A stretch of DNA of 64,000 bases from Micromonospora sp. MW-13 (GTDB taxonomy: Bacteria > Actinomycetota > Actinomycetes > Mycobacteriales > Micromonosporaceae). Position numbers and translations under genes: made by a program. The notes beneath the pieces are model-generated. The model searched no databases. It was given only the letters and a program-made list of their open reading frames with translations, and was not told the DNA's origin. Position 1 is the first letter of the stretch; each line of letters starts with the position of its first letter. The DNA lies in contig NZ_QKKX01000017.1 in assembly GCF_003434305.1 (NCBI RefSeq), forward strand, positions 124,001 to 188,000, read 5' to 3'. Of the stretch, positions 40,644 through 49,988 are shown piece by piece.

Positions 40644-41786
40644 ATGTCGGACCGGGCGGAGCGGAGCCGGGCCACGTCGCCGGACGGCGGGCGGGCGATC
40701 AAGCCGCGGGCCTGGGCCCCGGTGCGGGCGATGACCCGGATCCTCAACGCCGACGGCAGCCAGCGCGTCCCCGAGCCGGCCGGGCCGGGGCGCAGCGCGG
40801 TGATGGACTGCGGGCTCTACGTCGACGGCAGGCGGCAGCCCGGTGAGTGGCACTACGCTGAGGCGCTGGCCGCGGCCCGCCGCGAGCGCGGGTTCGTCTG
40901 GGTCGGCCTGCACGAGCCCGAGCTGGCCGAGATGTCCGCCATCGCCGACACCTTCGGCCTGCACGAACTGGCCGTCGAGGACGCGGTGAAGGCCCAGCAG
41001 CGGCCCAAGCTCGAACGCTTCGGCGAGGTCGCGTTCCTGGTGCTGCGCACCGCCCGGTACTGCGAGCACGACGAGCTGACCGAGAACTCGGAGGTCGTCG
41101 AGACCGGGCAGGTGATGCTGTTCATCGGCCCGAACTTCGTGATCAGCGTCCGGCACGGGGACGCCTGCCGGCTCGCCCCGGTCCGCGCCGACCTGGAGGC
41201 CAGGCACGAACTGCTGGCGCATGGCCCCTGGGCCGTCGCGTACGCGATCACCGACCGGGTGGTGGACGTCTACCTGGAGGTGGCCGACCGGCTGGAGGAC
41301 GACCTGGACGTGCTGGAGGCCGACGTCTTCGACCGCCAGGGCAGCGGCCGGATCCAGCGGATCTACCAGATGAAGCGGGAACTGGTCGAGTTCAAGCGGG
41401 CGGTGGCGCCGCTGCAACGGCCGCTGATGACCCTCACCGCCCAGGTCAACCGGGAGGTGCCGCAGGAGGTGCGGCGCTACTTCCGGGACGTGCAGGACCA
41501 CCTCAGCCGCACCGTCGAGCAGGTCAACTCGTACGACGACCTGCTCAACTCGATCCTCCAGGCGCGGCTGGCCCAGGTCACGGTCGACCAGAACAACGAC
41601 ATGCGCAAGATCGCCGCATGGGCCGGCATCGCCGCGGTCTGGACCGCGATCGCCGGCATCTACGGCATGAACTTCGAGATCATGCCCGAGCTGAAAATGA
41701 CGTACGGCTACCCGGTCGTGCTCGCCCTGATGCTGGTCGTCTCGCTGGCCCTGTACCGCTGGTTCCGCCGCAACGGCTGGCTCTGA
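40644..41786 (+). CDS. corA: CorA-family magnesium/cobalt transporter
   Basis: 380 residues. A large cytoplasmic domain is followed by two C-terminal membrane helices with the signature YGMNFE (GMN motif) between them. GGGGAGGGGGTC precedes the ATG. The 370 bases before it contain the hairpin at 40274 and TACCCT at 40588 as a possible -10; I see no riboswitch-like structure. The first ~50 residues are a non-conserved basic extension. Confidence 0.92.
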   Translation: MSDRAERSRATSPDGGRAIKPRAWAPVRAMTRILNADGSQRVPEPAGPGRSAVMDCGLYVDGRRQPGEWHYAEALAAARRERGFVWVGLHEPELAEMSAIADTFGLHELAVEDAVKAQQRPKLERFGEVAFLVLRTARYCEHDELTENSEVVETGQVMLFIGPNFVISVRHGDACRLAPVRADLEARHELLAHGPWAVAYAITDRVVDVYLEVADRLEDDLDVLEADVFDRQGSGRIQRIYQMKRELVEFKRAVAPLQRPLMTLTAQVNREVPQEVRRYFRDVQDHLSRTVEQVNSYDDLLNSILQARLAQVTVDQNNDMRKIAAWAGIAAVWTAIAGIYGMNFEIMPELKMTYGYPVVLALMLVVSLALYRWFRRNGWL

Positions 41787-41849
41787 GCCCCGTCGCCCGC
41801 CGACGCCGCCCCGTCGCCCGCCGACGCCGCCCCGTCGCCCGCCGGCGCC
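41787..41849. repeat. 21-bp tandem repeat, three copies
   Basis: Three 21-bp units beginning GCCCCGTCGCCCGCCGACGC start directly after the corA stop (41787-41807, 41808-41828, 41829-41849, the last with one change). Located in the gap before the convergent gene. Confidence 0.88.
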
Positions 41850-41950
41850 GCCCGTCGCGGCTGCGGGGTCGGCGGACCGGACGGCGCCGGAACGCCCGAG
41901 GCGCGGGACGACGGGGGTCGTCGCCGCGCCGCGGGCGAGGGCAGGCGGGG

Positions 41951-42739
41951 TCAGCGACGGCTGCCGGACCGCGCGGTCTTCTCCTTGCCGAGGGCCGTGG
42001 TGAGGTCGTCGGCGGGCCGGCCCGAGACGTCCCGGGCGCCCTCGGCGACCGAGGGCACCTTGTCGTTCGGCTGGATCACCGGCTGGGTGCCCGGGGCGCT
42101 GGTGGCGGCGCTGTTGCCGTCGGCCCCGGTCGGCCCGCCGGGCCGGGTGGACGAGTCGGTCGGCTTCGCGCCGTTCGCCGAAGGGGTCTCCACGATCAGG
42201 GTGTCCACCTCGTCGCGCGCCGGCTCCACGGTCTGGGCCGGCTCGTACTCGGTCCACTCCTGCTGCTCCCGGCGGCGGCGCAGGGCCATCGCGCCGGCCA
42301 GGCCGGCGACGGTGCCGGCGGCCAGCAGGCCGACCATCATCCCGCCCGACGTCTTCTTCTGCTTCCGCCGCGCGGCCTTCAGGTTCTTCGCCCTGGCCTT
42401 CTTGCTCAGCGCGGCCTTCCGCCCGGCGGCGGCCTTCCGCCCGGCGGCGGCCTTGCTGCCGGCGATGGCCTTGCCGGCCGCCTCGGCCTGCACGTTGCGC
42501 ACGGCCAGGGCCAGCGGCGCCAGGGCTGCGGCCGTCGACGCGAGACCGCTCGCCGCCCGGTCCCGCACCACGAGGGCGGTCGGTGCGACGGCGCCCCGGG
42601 CCGCCTGGACCCGCGGGCCCACCGTGGCGCCGGCGCCCCTCGCCGCGTGCGTGGCGGCCTGCTTCAGGTGACCGATGCCCTGGTTCAGCTCGACCTTGGC
42701 CAACTGTCCCTGGGTCCTACGCCGCCCGATTCCAAACAC
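41951..42739 (-). CDS. DUF5324-like membrane-associated protein
   Basis: 262 residues: an Ala-rich helical N-terminal half (AKVELNQGIGHLKQAATHAA), a Lys/Arg/Ala repeat zone (AAAGRKAAAGRKAALSKKAR), one membrane helix (MMVGLLAAGTVAGLAGAMAL) and an acidic Pro/Ser-rich tail. Position beside the cyclophilin and rhomboid genes and general design match the Streptomyces DUF5324 proteins. Start GTG at 42739 has AGGAGGT. Divergent from the cyclophilin gene. Confidence 0.65.
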   Translation of the reverse strand: MFGIGRRRTQGQLAKVELNQGIGHLKQAATHAARGAGATVGPRVQAARGAVAPTALVVRDRAASGLASTAAALAPLALAVRNVQAEAAGKAIAGSKAAAGRKAAAGRKAALSKKARAKNLKAARRKQKKTSGGMMVGLLAAGTVAGLAGAMALRRRREQQEWTEYEPAQTVEPARDEVDTLIVETPSANGAKPTDSSTRPGGPTGADGNSAATSAPGTQPVIQPNDKVPSVAEGARDVSGRPADDLTTALGKEKTARSGSRR

Positions 42740-42856
42740 GGTCCCACCTCCTGGGAGTTGTTCCTTCGTCATCCTCCACCTTCGGATGCCTCCGCACTGC
42801 CAGATCGGGCACATGGGAGGATCCGCATGGAACTGACCAACGAGTGAGGAGTACCC

Positions 42857-43387
42857 GTGGCCGAGGCTGTCTACGCCACCTTGCACACCAACGCTGGCCC
42901 GATCCGGCTGGAGCTCTTCCCCAACCACGCTCCGAAGACGGTCCGCAACTTCGTGGACCTGGCCGAGGGCAACAAGGAATACACCGACCCGCGTACGGGT
43001 CAGCCGGGCAGCGGGCCGTACTACGACGGCACGATCTCGCACCGGGTGATCAGCGGCTTCATGGTCCAGATGGGCGACCCGACCGGCACCGGGCGCGGCG
43101 GCCCGGGCTACAAGTTCGGTGACGAGTTTCACCCCGAGCTGCGTTTCGACCGGCCCTACCTGCTCGCCATGGCCAACGCCGGGCCGGGCACCAACGGCTC
43201 GCAGTTCTTCATCACCGTCGGGCCGACCCCGCACCTGAACAACCGGCACACCATCTTCGGCCAGGTGGCCGACGAGGCGTCGGCGAAGGTCGTCGACTCG
43301 ATCGCCAACACCCCGACCGGCCCGAGCGACCGCCCGCTCTCCGACGTGGTCATCGAGCGGGTCGAGATCGAGCGCACCCCGGCCTGA
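42857..43387 (+). CDS. Peptidyl-prolyl cis-trans isomerase, cyclophilin type
   Basis: 176 residues, cytoplasmic cyclophilin: SHRVISGFMVQMGDPTGTGRGG, FHPELRFDRPYLLAMANAGP, TNGSQFFITVGPTPHLNNRHTIFG, with the catalytic Arg (HRVI) and the Trp-pocket neighbours conserved. GTG at 42857 follows TGAGGAG. Corresponds by order to ppiA of Streptomyces. Confidence 0.95.
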   Translation: MAEAVYATLHTNAGPIRLELFPNHAPKTVRNFVDLAEGNKEYTDPRTGQPGSGPYYDGTISHRVISGFMVQMGDPTGTGRGGPGYKFGDEFHPELRFDRPYLLAMANAGPGTNGSQFFITVGPTPHLNNRHTIFGQVADEASAKVVDSIANTPTGPSDRPLSDVVIERVEIERTPA

Positions 43388-43451
43388 CCCGGGCGCGAGG
43401 TACCTTTGCTCGCATGACTGAGCGCCCCGCCGGCACCGGGAGGCAGCAGCC

Positions 43452-44363
43452 GTGAGTGAGTCCCCGCCGACCACCCCGATCTGCTACCGGCACCCCGGCC
43501 GGGAGACGTACGTCCGGTGCACCCGTTGCGACCGGCCGATCTGCCCGGACTGTATGCGGGCCGCCTCGGTCGGGCACCAGTGCCCCGAGTGCGTGAACGA
43601 GGGACGCCGTAGCGTGCGGCCGGCGCGTACCGCCTTCGGCGGCGGTACCGTCGGCCGCCACGGCTACGTCACCAAGGCCATCCTCGCGCTGAACGTGCTG
43701 CTCATGGTCCTGTCCATCGCCTCCGACCGGGGCGGGGACGCGGTGGCGGGCGGTTCCGGCTTCGGCGGCCTGATGGGCGGCAGCACGCCACTGACCGACT
43801 GGGGCTCGGTGCTCGGCCAGGCCCTGTTCGCCGACGGCAGCGTGCACGGCATCGCCCAGGGCGAGTGGTACCGGCTGGTCACCGCGATGTTCCTGCACTA
43901 CGGCGTGCTGCACCTGCTGCTGAACATGTGGGCGCTGTGGGTGCTCGGCCGGTCGCTGGAGGCCAACCTCGGGCCGCTGCGCTTCCTCTCCCTCTACCTG
44001 GTCGCCGGGCTCGGCGGGAACGTGGCCGCCTACCTGTTCAGCGCCGAGAACGCCACCACCGCCGGCGCGTCCACCGCGATCTTCGGCCTGTTCGCCGCGT
44101 TGATCGTGATCGAACGCCGGATGGGGCGGGACATCTCCTCGGTGCTCCCGGTCCTGGTGATCAACCTGGTCTTCACCCTGACCGTGCCGGGCATCTCCAT
44201 CCCGGGCCACCTCGGCGGGCTGGTGACCGGCGGGGCGATGGCCCTGCTGCTGGCGTACGCGCCCCGGTCCCGGCGCGGGCTGTTCCAGGCCGCCGGCACC
44301 GTGCTGGTGCTGGTGGCGCTGATCGGGCTCGCGGTCGTCCGTACGGCGACGCTCGCGGGCTGA
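43452..44363 (+). CDS. Rhomboid family intramembrane serine protease
   Basis: 303 residues. An N-terminal zinc-binding B-box-like segment (CYRHPGRETYVRCTRC, CPDCMRAASVGHQCPEC) is followed by six or seven membrane helices. The catalytic serine lies in GASTAIFG and the histidine in GHLGGL; HLLLNMWALWVLGR and WYRLVTAMFLH are family motifs. GTG at 43452 has GGGAGG. Cotranscription with the cyclophilin gene is likely. Confidence 0.94.
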   Translation: MSESPPTTPICYRHPGRETYVRCTRCDRPICPDCMRAASVGHQCPECVNEGRRSVRPARTAFGGGTVGRHGYVTKAILALNVLLMVLSIASDRGGDAVAGGSGFGGLMGGSTPLTDWGSVLGQALFADGSVHGIAQGEWYRLVTAMFLHYGVLHLLLNMWALWVLGRSLEANLGPLRFLSLYLVAGLGGNVAAYLFSAENATTAGASTAIFGLFAALIVIERRMGRDISSVLPVLVINLVFTLTVPGISIPGHLGGLVTGGAMALLLAYAPRSRRGLFQAAGTVLVLVALIGLAVVRTATLAG

Positions 44364-44501
44364 CCCCCGCCGGGCCGGTCGGGGCCCGCCCATGATCGGC
44401 TTTGGGTGCGGTACAAGGTGGCCTCACGACGGCGGGAAGCCGCGTCGTGTCGTACACCGTGCCGCCCCGACGGTGGCTCGGTGCCCGTGGCGTGCAGTCA
44501 G

Positions 44502-44951
44502 TCAGGACGGCTCGGTCCGGGCGGCGCGCAGCGTCTCGGCCACCTCGGCGGGCGGGGCGTCCAGGTCGTACCGGCCGAACAGGTGCAGCGAGTCGCCCGC
44601 GTCGATCTCCAGGATCTCGGTGGCCAGCCCGAGCCGGGGCCGGCGGTCGACCGTGATCGCCTCGACGGCGTCCCAGGGGAGCCGGCGCCGGCCGGCGAGG
44701 CCCCGGACCACCGTGATCCCCGCCGGGTCGACGGCGAGCCGCACCGGCACCAGCAGGTCGCGCGCCGCCCACCCGGCCAGCCCGACGGCGGTCGCCACGG
44801 CCAGCACCAGCCGCACCCGGTCGCCGTCGACGAAGACCAGCCCGAGCCCGACCAGCGCCGCCGCGCCGACCAGCTTGACCACCGGCACCCCGGTGGGCAC
44901 CCGCCACTGCCGCACCGCCGCCGACGACTCCGGGCTCCGCTCTGGCCGCAT
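44502..44951 (-). CDS. PH-domain membrane protein (bPH_6-like)
   Basis: 149 residues: two adjacent membrane helices (VVKLVGAAALVGLGLVFV, VRLVLAVATAVGLAGWAA) then a small PH-like domain (VDPAGITVVRGLAGRRRLPWDAVEAI, LEIDAGDSLHLFGRYDL). Family of unknown function, common near ppiA and rhomboid genes in actinobacteria. Confidence 0.8.
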   Translation of the reverse strand: MRPERSPESSAAVRQWRVPTGVPVVKLVGAAALVGLGLVFVDGDRVRLVLAVATAVGLAGWAARDLLVPVRLAVDPAGITVVRGLAGRRRLPWDAVEAITVDRRPRLGLATEILEIDAGDSLHLFGRYDLDAPPAEVAETLRAARTEPS

Positions 44952-45066
44952 GCGTACAGCATGCCCTGCCGGGACCGCTCCGGCCTGCCGCCACCGGCCG
45001 ACGTGGGGGACGGCCGGCCGGGACAGGACGTAGTATCGAGGCCTGCCAGGTTACCGGGGAGTAAAT

Positions 45067-46239
45067 ATGAGTGACGCGGTCATCGTCGGTGCGGTACGGA
45101 CCCCGGTCGGGCGGCGCAAGGGCAGCCTGGCCACCGTGCACCCGGTCGACCTCTCGGCCCACGTGCTGCGCGCGCTGGCCGAGCGCACCGGGATCGACCC
45201 CGAGCAGGTCGACGACGTCGTCTGGGGCTGCGTGTCCCAGGTCGGCGAGCAGTCGTGGAACGTCGCCCGCAACGGCGTGCTCGCCGCCGGCTGGCCGGAG
45301 TCGGTTCCCGGCACCACGCTGGACCGGCAGTGCGGGTCCAGCCAGCAGGCCCTGCACTTCGCCGCCGCCGCCGTCGCGTCCGGCCAGGCCGAACTGGTGG
45401 TGGCCGGCGGCGTCGAGTCGATGACCCGGGTGCCGATGGGCTCCAGCGTCGGCGACGGCTCACCGTTCAGCGACCAGATCCGCGACCGCTACCGGGGGGT
45501 CGAGGGCTTCGCCGACGACTCCCCGCTGCCGTTCAACCAGGGCGCCGGCGCCGAGCTGATCGCCGCCCGCTGGCGCTTCTCCCGCGCCCAGCTCGACGAG
45601 TTCGCCCTGGCCAGCCACGAGAAGGCCGCCGCCGCGCAGGACGCCGGGGCGTTCGATCCCGAGTTGGCCCCGGTGGTCCTGCCCGACGGCGGCAAGTTCG
45701 CCGCCGACGAGGGCATCCGCCGGGACACCACGCTGGCGAAGCTCGGCGAGCTGAAGACCCCGTTCCGGTCCGACGGCGTGGTCACCGCCGGCTCGGCGTC
45801 CCAGATCTCCGACGGCGCCGCCGCGCTCGCCGTCACCACCGCCGAGTGGGCCGGCCGGCACGGCCTGCGTCCGTTGGCCCGGGTGCACACCGCCGTGGTC
45901 GCCGCCGACGACCCGGTCGCCATGCTCACCGCCCCCATCCCGGCCACCGCGAAGGCGCTGCGCCGCGCGGGGCTGGGCATCGAGGAGATCGGCGTGTACG
46001 AGGTGAACGAGGCGTTCGCCCCGGTCCCGCTGGCCTGGCTGGCCGAGACGGAGGCCGACCCGGAGCGGCTGAACCCGCGCGGCGGCGCGATCGCCCTGGG
46101 GCACCCGCTCGGCGCCTCCGGAGCCCGGATCATGACCACGATGCTCCAGCACATGCGGGACAACGGCATCCGCTACGGCCTCCAGACCATGTGCGAGGGC
46201 GGCGGCATGGCCAACGCCACCATCGTCGAGCTGCTCTGA
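45067..46239 (+). CDS. Acetyl-CoA C-acyltransferase (thiolase)
   Basis: 390 residues. Catalytic Cys89 in TTLDRQCGSSQQALHFAA, NEAFA, the His in GHPLGASGAR and the second Cys in CEGGGMANA are present. Degradative or biosynthetic thiolase; the absence of a neighbouring enoyl-CoA hydratase leaves the pathway open. ATG at 45067 has GGGGAG; TAGTAT at 45031-45036 is a likely -10. Confidence 0.93.
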   Translation: MSDAVIVGAVRTPVGRRKGSLATVHPVDLSAHVLRALAERTGIDPEQVDDVVWGCVSQVGEQSWNVARNGVLAAGWPESVPGTTLDRQCGSSQQALHFAAAAVASGQAELVVAGGVESMTRVPMGSSVGDGSPFSDQIRDRYRGVEGFADDSPLPFNQGAGAELIAARWRFSRAQLDEFALASHEKAAAAQDAGAFDPELAPVVLPDGGKFAADEGIRRDTTLAKLGELKTPFRSDGVVTAGSASQISDGAAALAVTTAEWAGRHGLRPLARVHTAVVAADDPVAMLTAPIPATAKALRRAGLGIEEIGVYEVNEAFAPVPLAWLAETEADPERLNPRGGAIALGHPLGASGARIMTTMLQHMRDNGIRYGLQTMCEGGGMANATIVELL

Positions 46240-46355
46240 CCGTCCCCGCCGGCCGGAAGCGTCCTGCCCACCGGGCCGCCGGCCGGCACCGGGCTTGCGG
46301 CCCTCCGACCCGGTCGGGCGGCGGAAACCCCCTCGCCCCGCGCCAGCGCGGCTCA

Positions 46356-46361
46356 TAGTCT
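46356..46361 (+). promoter_or_regulatory. -10 element TAGTCT of a likely leaderless promoter
   Basis: TAGTCT ends 7 bases before the GTG at 46369; no Shine-Dalgarno precedes the start. Confidence 0.45.
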
Positions 46362-46368
46362 GCCCACT

Positions 46369-47361
46369 GTGACCGCCTCCTCGACGCCGCTCGCCGACTG
46401 GTCCGACCAGCGGTGGCAGGATCTGGCCCACGACTGGGCCGCCGACCACCTCGGCAGGGCCGGCCGCCGGATCACCGGCCCGGTGCAGAGCCGGCTGCGG
46501 CCCTGGTCGCTGGTCTGGCGGCTGCCCACCGACGCCGGCCCGTACTGGTTCAAGGCAGTCAACGCCGGCACCCGCTTCGAGGCGGGGCTGCTCGGCGCGC
46601 TGGCCCGGATCGCCCCGGGGCGCGTGCCCGAGCCGGTGGCGGTGGACGCCGAGCGGGGCTGGACGCTGCTGCCCGACGGTGGGGAGTCCCTGCGGGACAG
46701 CCTGGCCCGGGAGCGCGACCCGGCCGCCTGGGAACGGGTCCTGACCGGGTACGCCGCGCTCCAGCGCGCGACCGTGCCCCGGGCCGGCGAGCTGCTGGCC
46801 CTCGGCGTGCCGGACCACCGCCCGGAGGCGATGCCGGGCCTGCTCGCCGAGCTGCTCGACGACCGCGAGGCGATGCGCGTCGGCGCCCCGGACGGTCTGA
46901 CCCCGCAGACGTACGAGCGGCTGCGGGCGTTCCTGCCGGAGTTCGAGGCGCGCTGCCGCCGGCTCGCCTCGTTCGGCGTCCCGGCCGGCGTGCAGCACGA
47001 CGACCTGCACGACGGCAACGTCTTCGCGGCCGACCACCGCGTCTTCGACTGGGGCGACGCCTCGGTGGCCCACCCCTTCGGCACCCTCCTGGTGACGCTG
47101 AACTCGGTGGCGGGCACCTTCGAGCTGCCGGCCGGTGACCCGATGCTGGCCCGGCTGCGGGACGCGTACCTCGACGCCTGGACCGACCGGCACGACCTGA
47201 CCGACCTGCGGGAGGCGGCCGGCCTCGCGGTCACCGTGGCCAAGGTCAGCCGGTCGCTGTCCTGGCGGCGGGCCCTGTCCACCCCGGACCCGGCCCGCGC
47301 CGGCTACGCCGAGGCGGTCCCCGGCTGGCTCGCCGAGCTGTTCGAGCCGGACAGGCTGTAG
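46369..47361 (+). CDS. Aminoglycoside phosphotransferase-like kinase
   Basis: 330 residues with protein-kinase-like fold: ATP-binding YWFKAVNAG, catalytic loop VQHDDLHDGNVF (HDDLHDGN) and metal-binding VFDWGDAS. Such APH-family genes in actinomycetes usually act on small molecules of unknown identity; resistance is not implied. Start GTG at 46369. Confidence 0.85.
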   Translation: MTASSTPLADWSDQRWQDLAHDWAADHLGRAGRRITGPVQSRLRPWSLVWRLPTDAGPYWFKAVNAGTRFEAGLLGALARIAPGRVPEPVAVDAERGWTLLPDGGESLRDSLARERDPAAWERVLTGYAALQRATVPRAGELLALGVPDHRPEAMPGLLAELLDDREAMRVGAPDGLTPQTYERLRAFLPEFEARCRRLASFGVPAGVQHDDLHDGNVFAADHRVFDWGDASVAHPFGTLLVTLNSVAGTFELPAGDPMLARLRDAYLDAWTDRHDLTDLREAAGLAVTVAKVSRSLSWRRALSTPDPARAGYAEAVPGWLAELFEPDRL

Positions 47362-47445
47362 GCGGGACCGGGCCGGACAGGCCGGGGCCGGGAAACGTGG
47401 TGCCGGTCATGGCGGTGCCGGTGCGTCCCGGGCGAGGCTGCCGGC

Positions 47446-48414
47446 ATGGACACGGCGCGGTGGTACCGGGCGTTCGGCGAGCGCGAGGCCCGGGGCGAGT
47501 CCCCCACGTACGAGCGGCTGGCCCTCGCCGTCGCCGGTGACCCCGGGCTGCTCGCCCTCCTCGACGGCCTGCCCGAGCCGAAGCGGCAGCCCAACCTGAT
47601 CTTCGGCGCCGTACGCCACCTCGGCGGCCCGGTCGACGACCCGGCGGCGTTCCGGCGCTGGACGGCCGACCACTGGGCCGAGGTGGCGGCGACCGTGCGG
47701 GCCCGACGGACCCAGACCAACGAGGCCGCCCGGTGCGCGGTGCTGCTGCCGCTGCTGGCCCGGCTGCCGCAGCCCCTGGCCCTGCTGGAGGTGGGCGCGT
47801 CCGCCGGACTCTGCCTGTACCCCGACGCCTACCGGTACCGCTACGTCCGCCCCGGGGCGGAAGACCACCTGGTCGGCCCGGCCGGGAGCGCGGTGCGGCT
47901 CACCTGTGCGGTGGCGGGCGACGTCCGGCTGCCCGGCCGGGTGCCGGAGGTGGTGTGGCGGGCCGGGCTCGACCTCAACCCGCTGGACGTCACCGACCCG
48001 GACGACCTGGGCTGGCTCACCGCCCTGGTCTGGCCCGAGCAGCACGGGCGGCGGGACCGGCTGACCGCCGCCGCCCGGGTCGCCCGCGCCGACCCGCCCC
48101 TGCTGCGCCGGGGGGACCTGCTCACCGACCTGCCGGCGCTGGCCGCCGCCGCGCCGCCGGAGGCCACCCTCGTGGTTTTCCACAGTGCCGTCCTGGCCTA
48201 CGTGCCGCCCGTGGCCCGCACCGGGTTCGCCCGAACCGTCGCCGGGCTGCCCGGGCACTGGATCGCCAACGAGGCGGCGGGGGTGCTGCCGGCGCCCGCC
48301 GACTCCCCCGCGCCCCCGCCCGGCGAGGCCACCCGCTTCCTGCTCTCCCTCGATGGCCGTCCGGTCGCCTGGGCCGGTCCGCACGGCCAGTCCCTGCACG
48401 GGCTCACCGGCTGA
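47446..48414 (+). CDS. DUF2332 family protein
   Basis: 322 residues, soluble. RWYRAFGEREARGESPTYERL at the N-terminus and NEAARCAVLLPLL, LEVGASAGLCLYPDAYRYR, HSAVLAYV match the DUF2332 family, whose LEVGASAG segment looks like a methyltransferase SAM-binding loop. Function unknown. ATG at 47446. Confidence 0.85.
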   Translation: MDTARWYRAFGEREARGESPTYERLALAVAGDPGLLALLDGLPEPKRQPNLIFGAVRHLGGPVDDPAAFRRWTADHWAEVAATVRARRTQTNEAARCAVLLPLLARLPQPLALLEVGASAGLCLYPDAYRYRYVRPGAEDHLVGPAGSAVRLTCAVAGDVRLPGRVPEVVWRAGLDLNPLDVTDPDDLGWLTALVWPEQHGRRDRLTAAARVARADPPLLRRGDLLTDLPALAAAAPPEATLVVFHSAVLAYVPPVARTGFARTVAGLPGHWIANEAAGVLPAPADSPAPPPGEATRFLLSLDGRPVAWAGPHGQSLHGLTG

Positions 48415-48672
48415 GTCGCCGTCCGATCTCGACAAGGCCACCGACGGCCCGGAGCAATCAGGGCTCCGGTGCTGCGCGAGGACCGTCGGCCGCCCGCCGG
48501 CTCTCTTCTGCACGGGGAAAGATCGGGGACACGTGACGAACAGCTTCTCTGTGCCCGGGTTCGGGCGCGGCGTCCGGCGGGCCCTGGCCGCCACGGCAGC
48601 CGCGGTGCTCGGCCCCGTCCGCCGCCGCACACCGGGTGCGACACCGGGACGTGGAAGTTCCGCAAGTTCGGC

Positions 48673-49224
48673 GTGACCCATATCACGCCGCCGCCCGCCG
48701 TCGTTGGGCAGGGCATGGACGTCTTCTCCCGAACGTTCCTGCCCGCCGCCGCCGACACCGGGCTGGCGGCGCAGACCGTAAGCCGGCACATGCCGATCTT
48801 CCGCCGCTGCGTCGGCGGCGGCGACGCCACCATCCTGGTGACCCGGTGCAGCCGGCCGCAGCGTCCGATCGGCGAGTACCTTTTGCTGCTCACCCACCGA
48901 CGCCTCGTCGTCATCCGGCAGACCCGGGTGCTGCACCGCCTGTGCCTGCACCTCAACGCCGAACTGCGCGAGCTGAGTGACGTCACCTGGAGCCCGGACC
49001 CCCGGCTGCCCGCCGTCGAGCTGGCCGCCACCGCCATCGACGGCGTGCGGGAGAGGTTCGTCATCCGGCCCCAGCACCCGAGGCAGGTGTGGCAGCTCGA
49101 CGCCCTGCTGCACCACGCGTTCCGCACCCGGCTGCGGACGGCCCGGGAACGGGTCGTGGCCACCATCAGCGACGCCCCGGCCGCAGCCCGCCCCACCACG
49201 TTGCGGCCCGTGGTGGTCCGCTGA
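48673..49224 (+). CDS. Hypothetical protein with PH-like domain
   Basis: 183 residues as drawn from GTG 48673; ATG at 48715 would remove 14 residues. EYLLLLTHRRLVVIRQTRVLHRLCLHLNAELRELSDVTWSP reads like the strands of a bacterial PH-like domain. A Shine-Dalgarno is lacking. In a neighbouring frame a GTG at 48534 opens NSFSVPGFGRGVRRALAATA, so the true N-terminus could be upstream with a frameshift near 48640-48660; this is worth checking by resequencing. Confidence 0.5.
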   Translation: MTHITPPPAVVGQGMDVFSRTFLPAAADTGLAAQTVSRHMPIFRRCVGGGDATILVTRCSRPQRPIGEYLLLLTHRRLVVIRQTRVLHRLCLHLNAELRELSDVTWSPDPRLPAVELAATAIDGVRERFVIRPQHPRQVWQLDALLHHAFRTRLRTARERVVATISDAPAAARPTTLRPVVVR

Positions 49225-49292
49225 GCGGTTCCTTACCCGATTCGAACACGGCCCGGCGCACCCCGGCGGCGAGGTTCGGCAATCATGGGCCG

Positions 49293-49988
49293 GTGACCGT
49301 CGACGCACCGCAACGCGGGCTCGTCCTCGTGGTCGAGGACGAGCCGGCCATCGCCGACCTGGTCCGGCTCTACTTGACCCGGGACGGCTTCGGCGTACAC
49401 CTGGAACGGGACGGCACCGCCGGGCTGGCCGCCGCGCGCCGGCTGCGCCCGGTGGTCTGCGTCCTCGACATCGCCCTGCCCGGCCTGGCCGGAACCGAGA
49501 TCTGCCGGCGGCTGCGCGAGGCCGGCGACTGGACGCCCGTCATCTTCCTCACCGCGCGCGACGACGAGGTGGACCGGATCGTCGGCCTGGAACTCGGCGC
49601 GGACGACTACGTGACCAAGCCGTTCAGCCCGCGCGAGCTGGTCGCCCGGGTCCGTGCGGTGCTGCGCCGCGCGGCCGGTGCCCCCGGGGTCGACGAGCGG
49701 GCCCGCACGGTCGGCCCGGTGACCCTCGACCCGACCCGCCGCACGGTGACCGTGGCCGGTGCCCCGGTGCAGCTCACCTCCACCGAGTTCGACCTGCTCG
49801 CCTACCTGATGGCCCGGCCCGGCCGGGTCTTCACCCGGGAGGAGTTGCTGGCCAGCGTCTGGGGGTACGCCGTGCACGCCGGCACCCGCACGGTCGACGT
49901 GCACGTGGCGCAGGTCCGGGCCAAGCTGGGCGGGGCGGCCGGGGTGATCCGCACCCACCGGGGCGTCGGGTACGCAGCCGATGGCTGA
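49293..49988 (+). CDS. OmpR-family response regulator
   Basis: 231 residues: receiver (VEDEPAI, VCVLDIALPGLAG, TARDDEVD, TKPFSP) and winged helix (TSTEFDLLAYLMARPGRVF, RTVDVHVAQVRAKLG, RTHRGVGYA). GTG at 49293. The kinase start overlaps the stop by 8 bases. Followed by a lipoprotein gene that could be its target. Confidence 0.93.
   Translation: MTVDAPQRGLVLVVEDEPAIADLVRLYLTRDGFGVHLERDGTAGLAAARRLRPVVCVLDIALPGLAGTEICRRLREAGDWTPVIFLTARDDEVDRIVGLELGADDYVTKPFSPRELVARVRAVLRRAAGAPGVDERARTVGPVTLDPTRRTVTVAGAPVQLTSTEFDLLAYLMARPGRVFTREELLASVWGYAVHAGTRTVDVHVAQVRAKLGGAAGVIRTHRGVGYAADG

Noticed and set aside
46369..47361. Antibiotic-resistance kinase
   Set aside because: The APH fold is widespread and nothing in the sequence or context points to a drug substrate.
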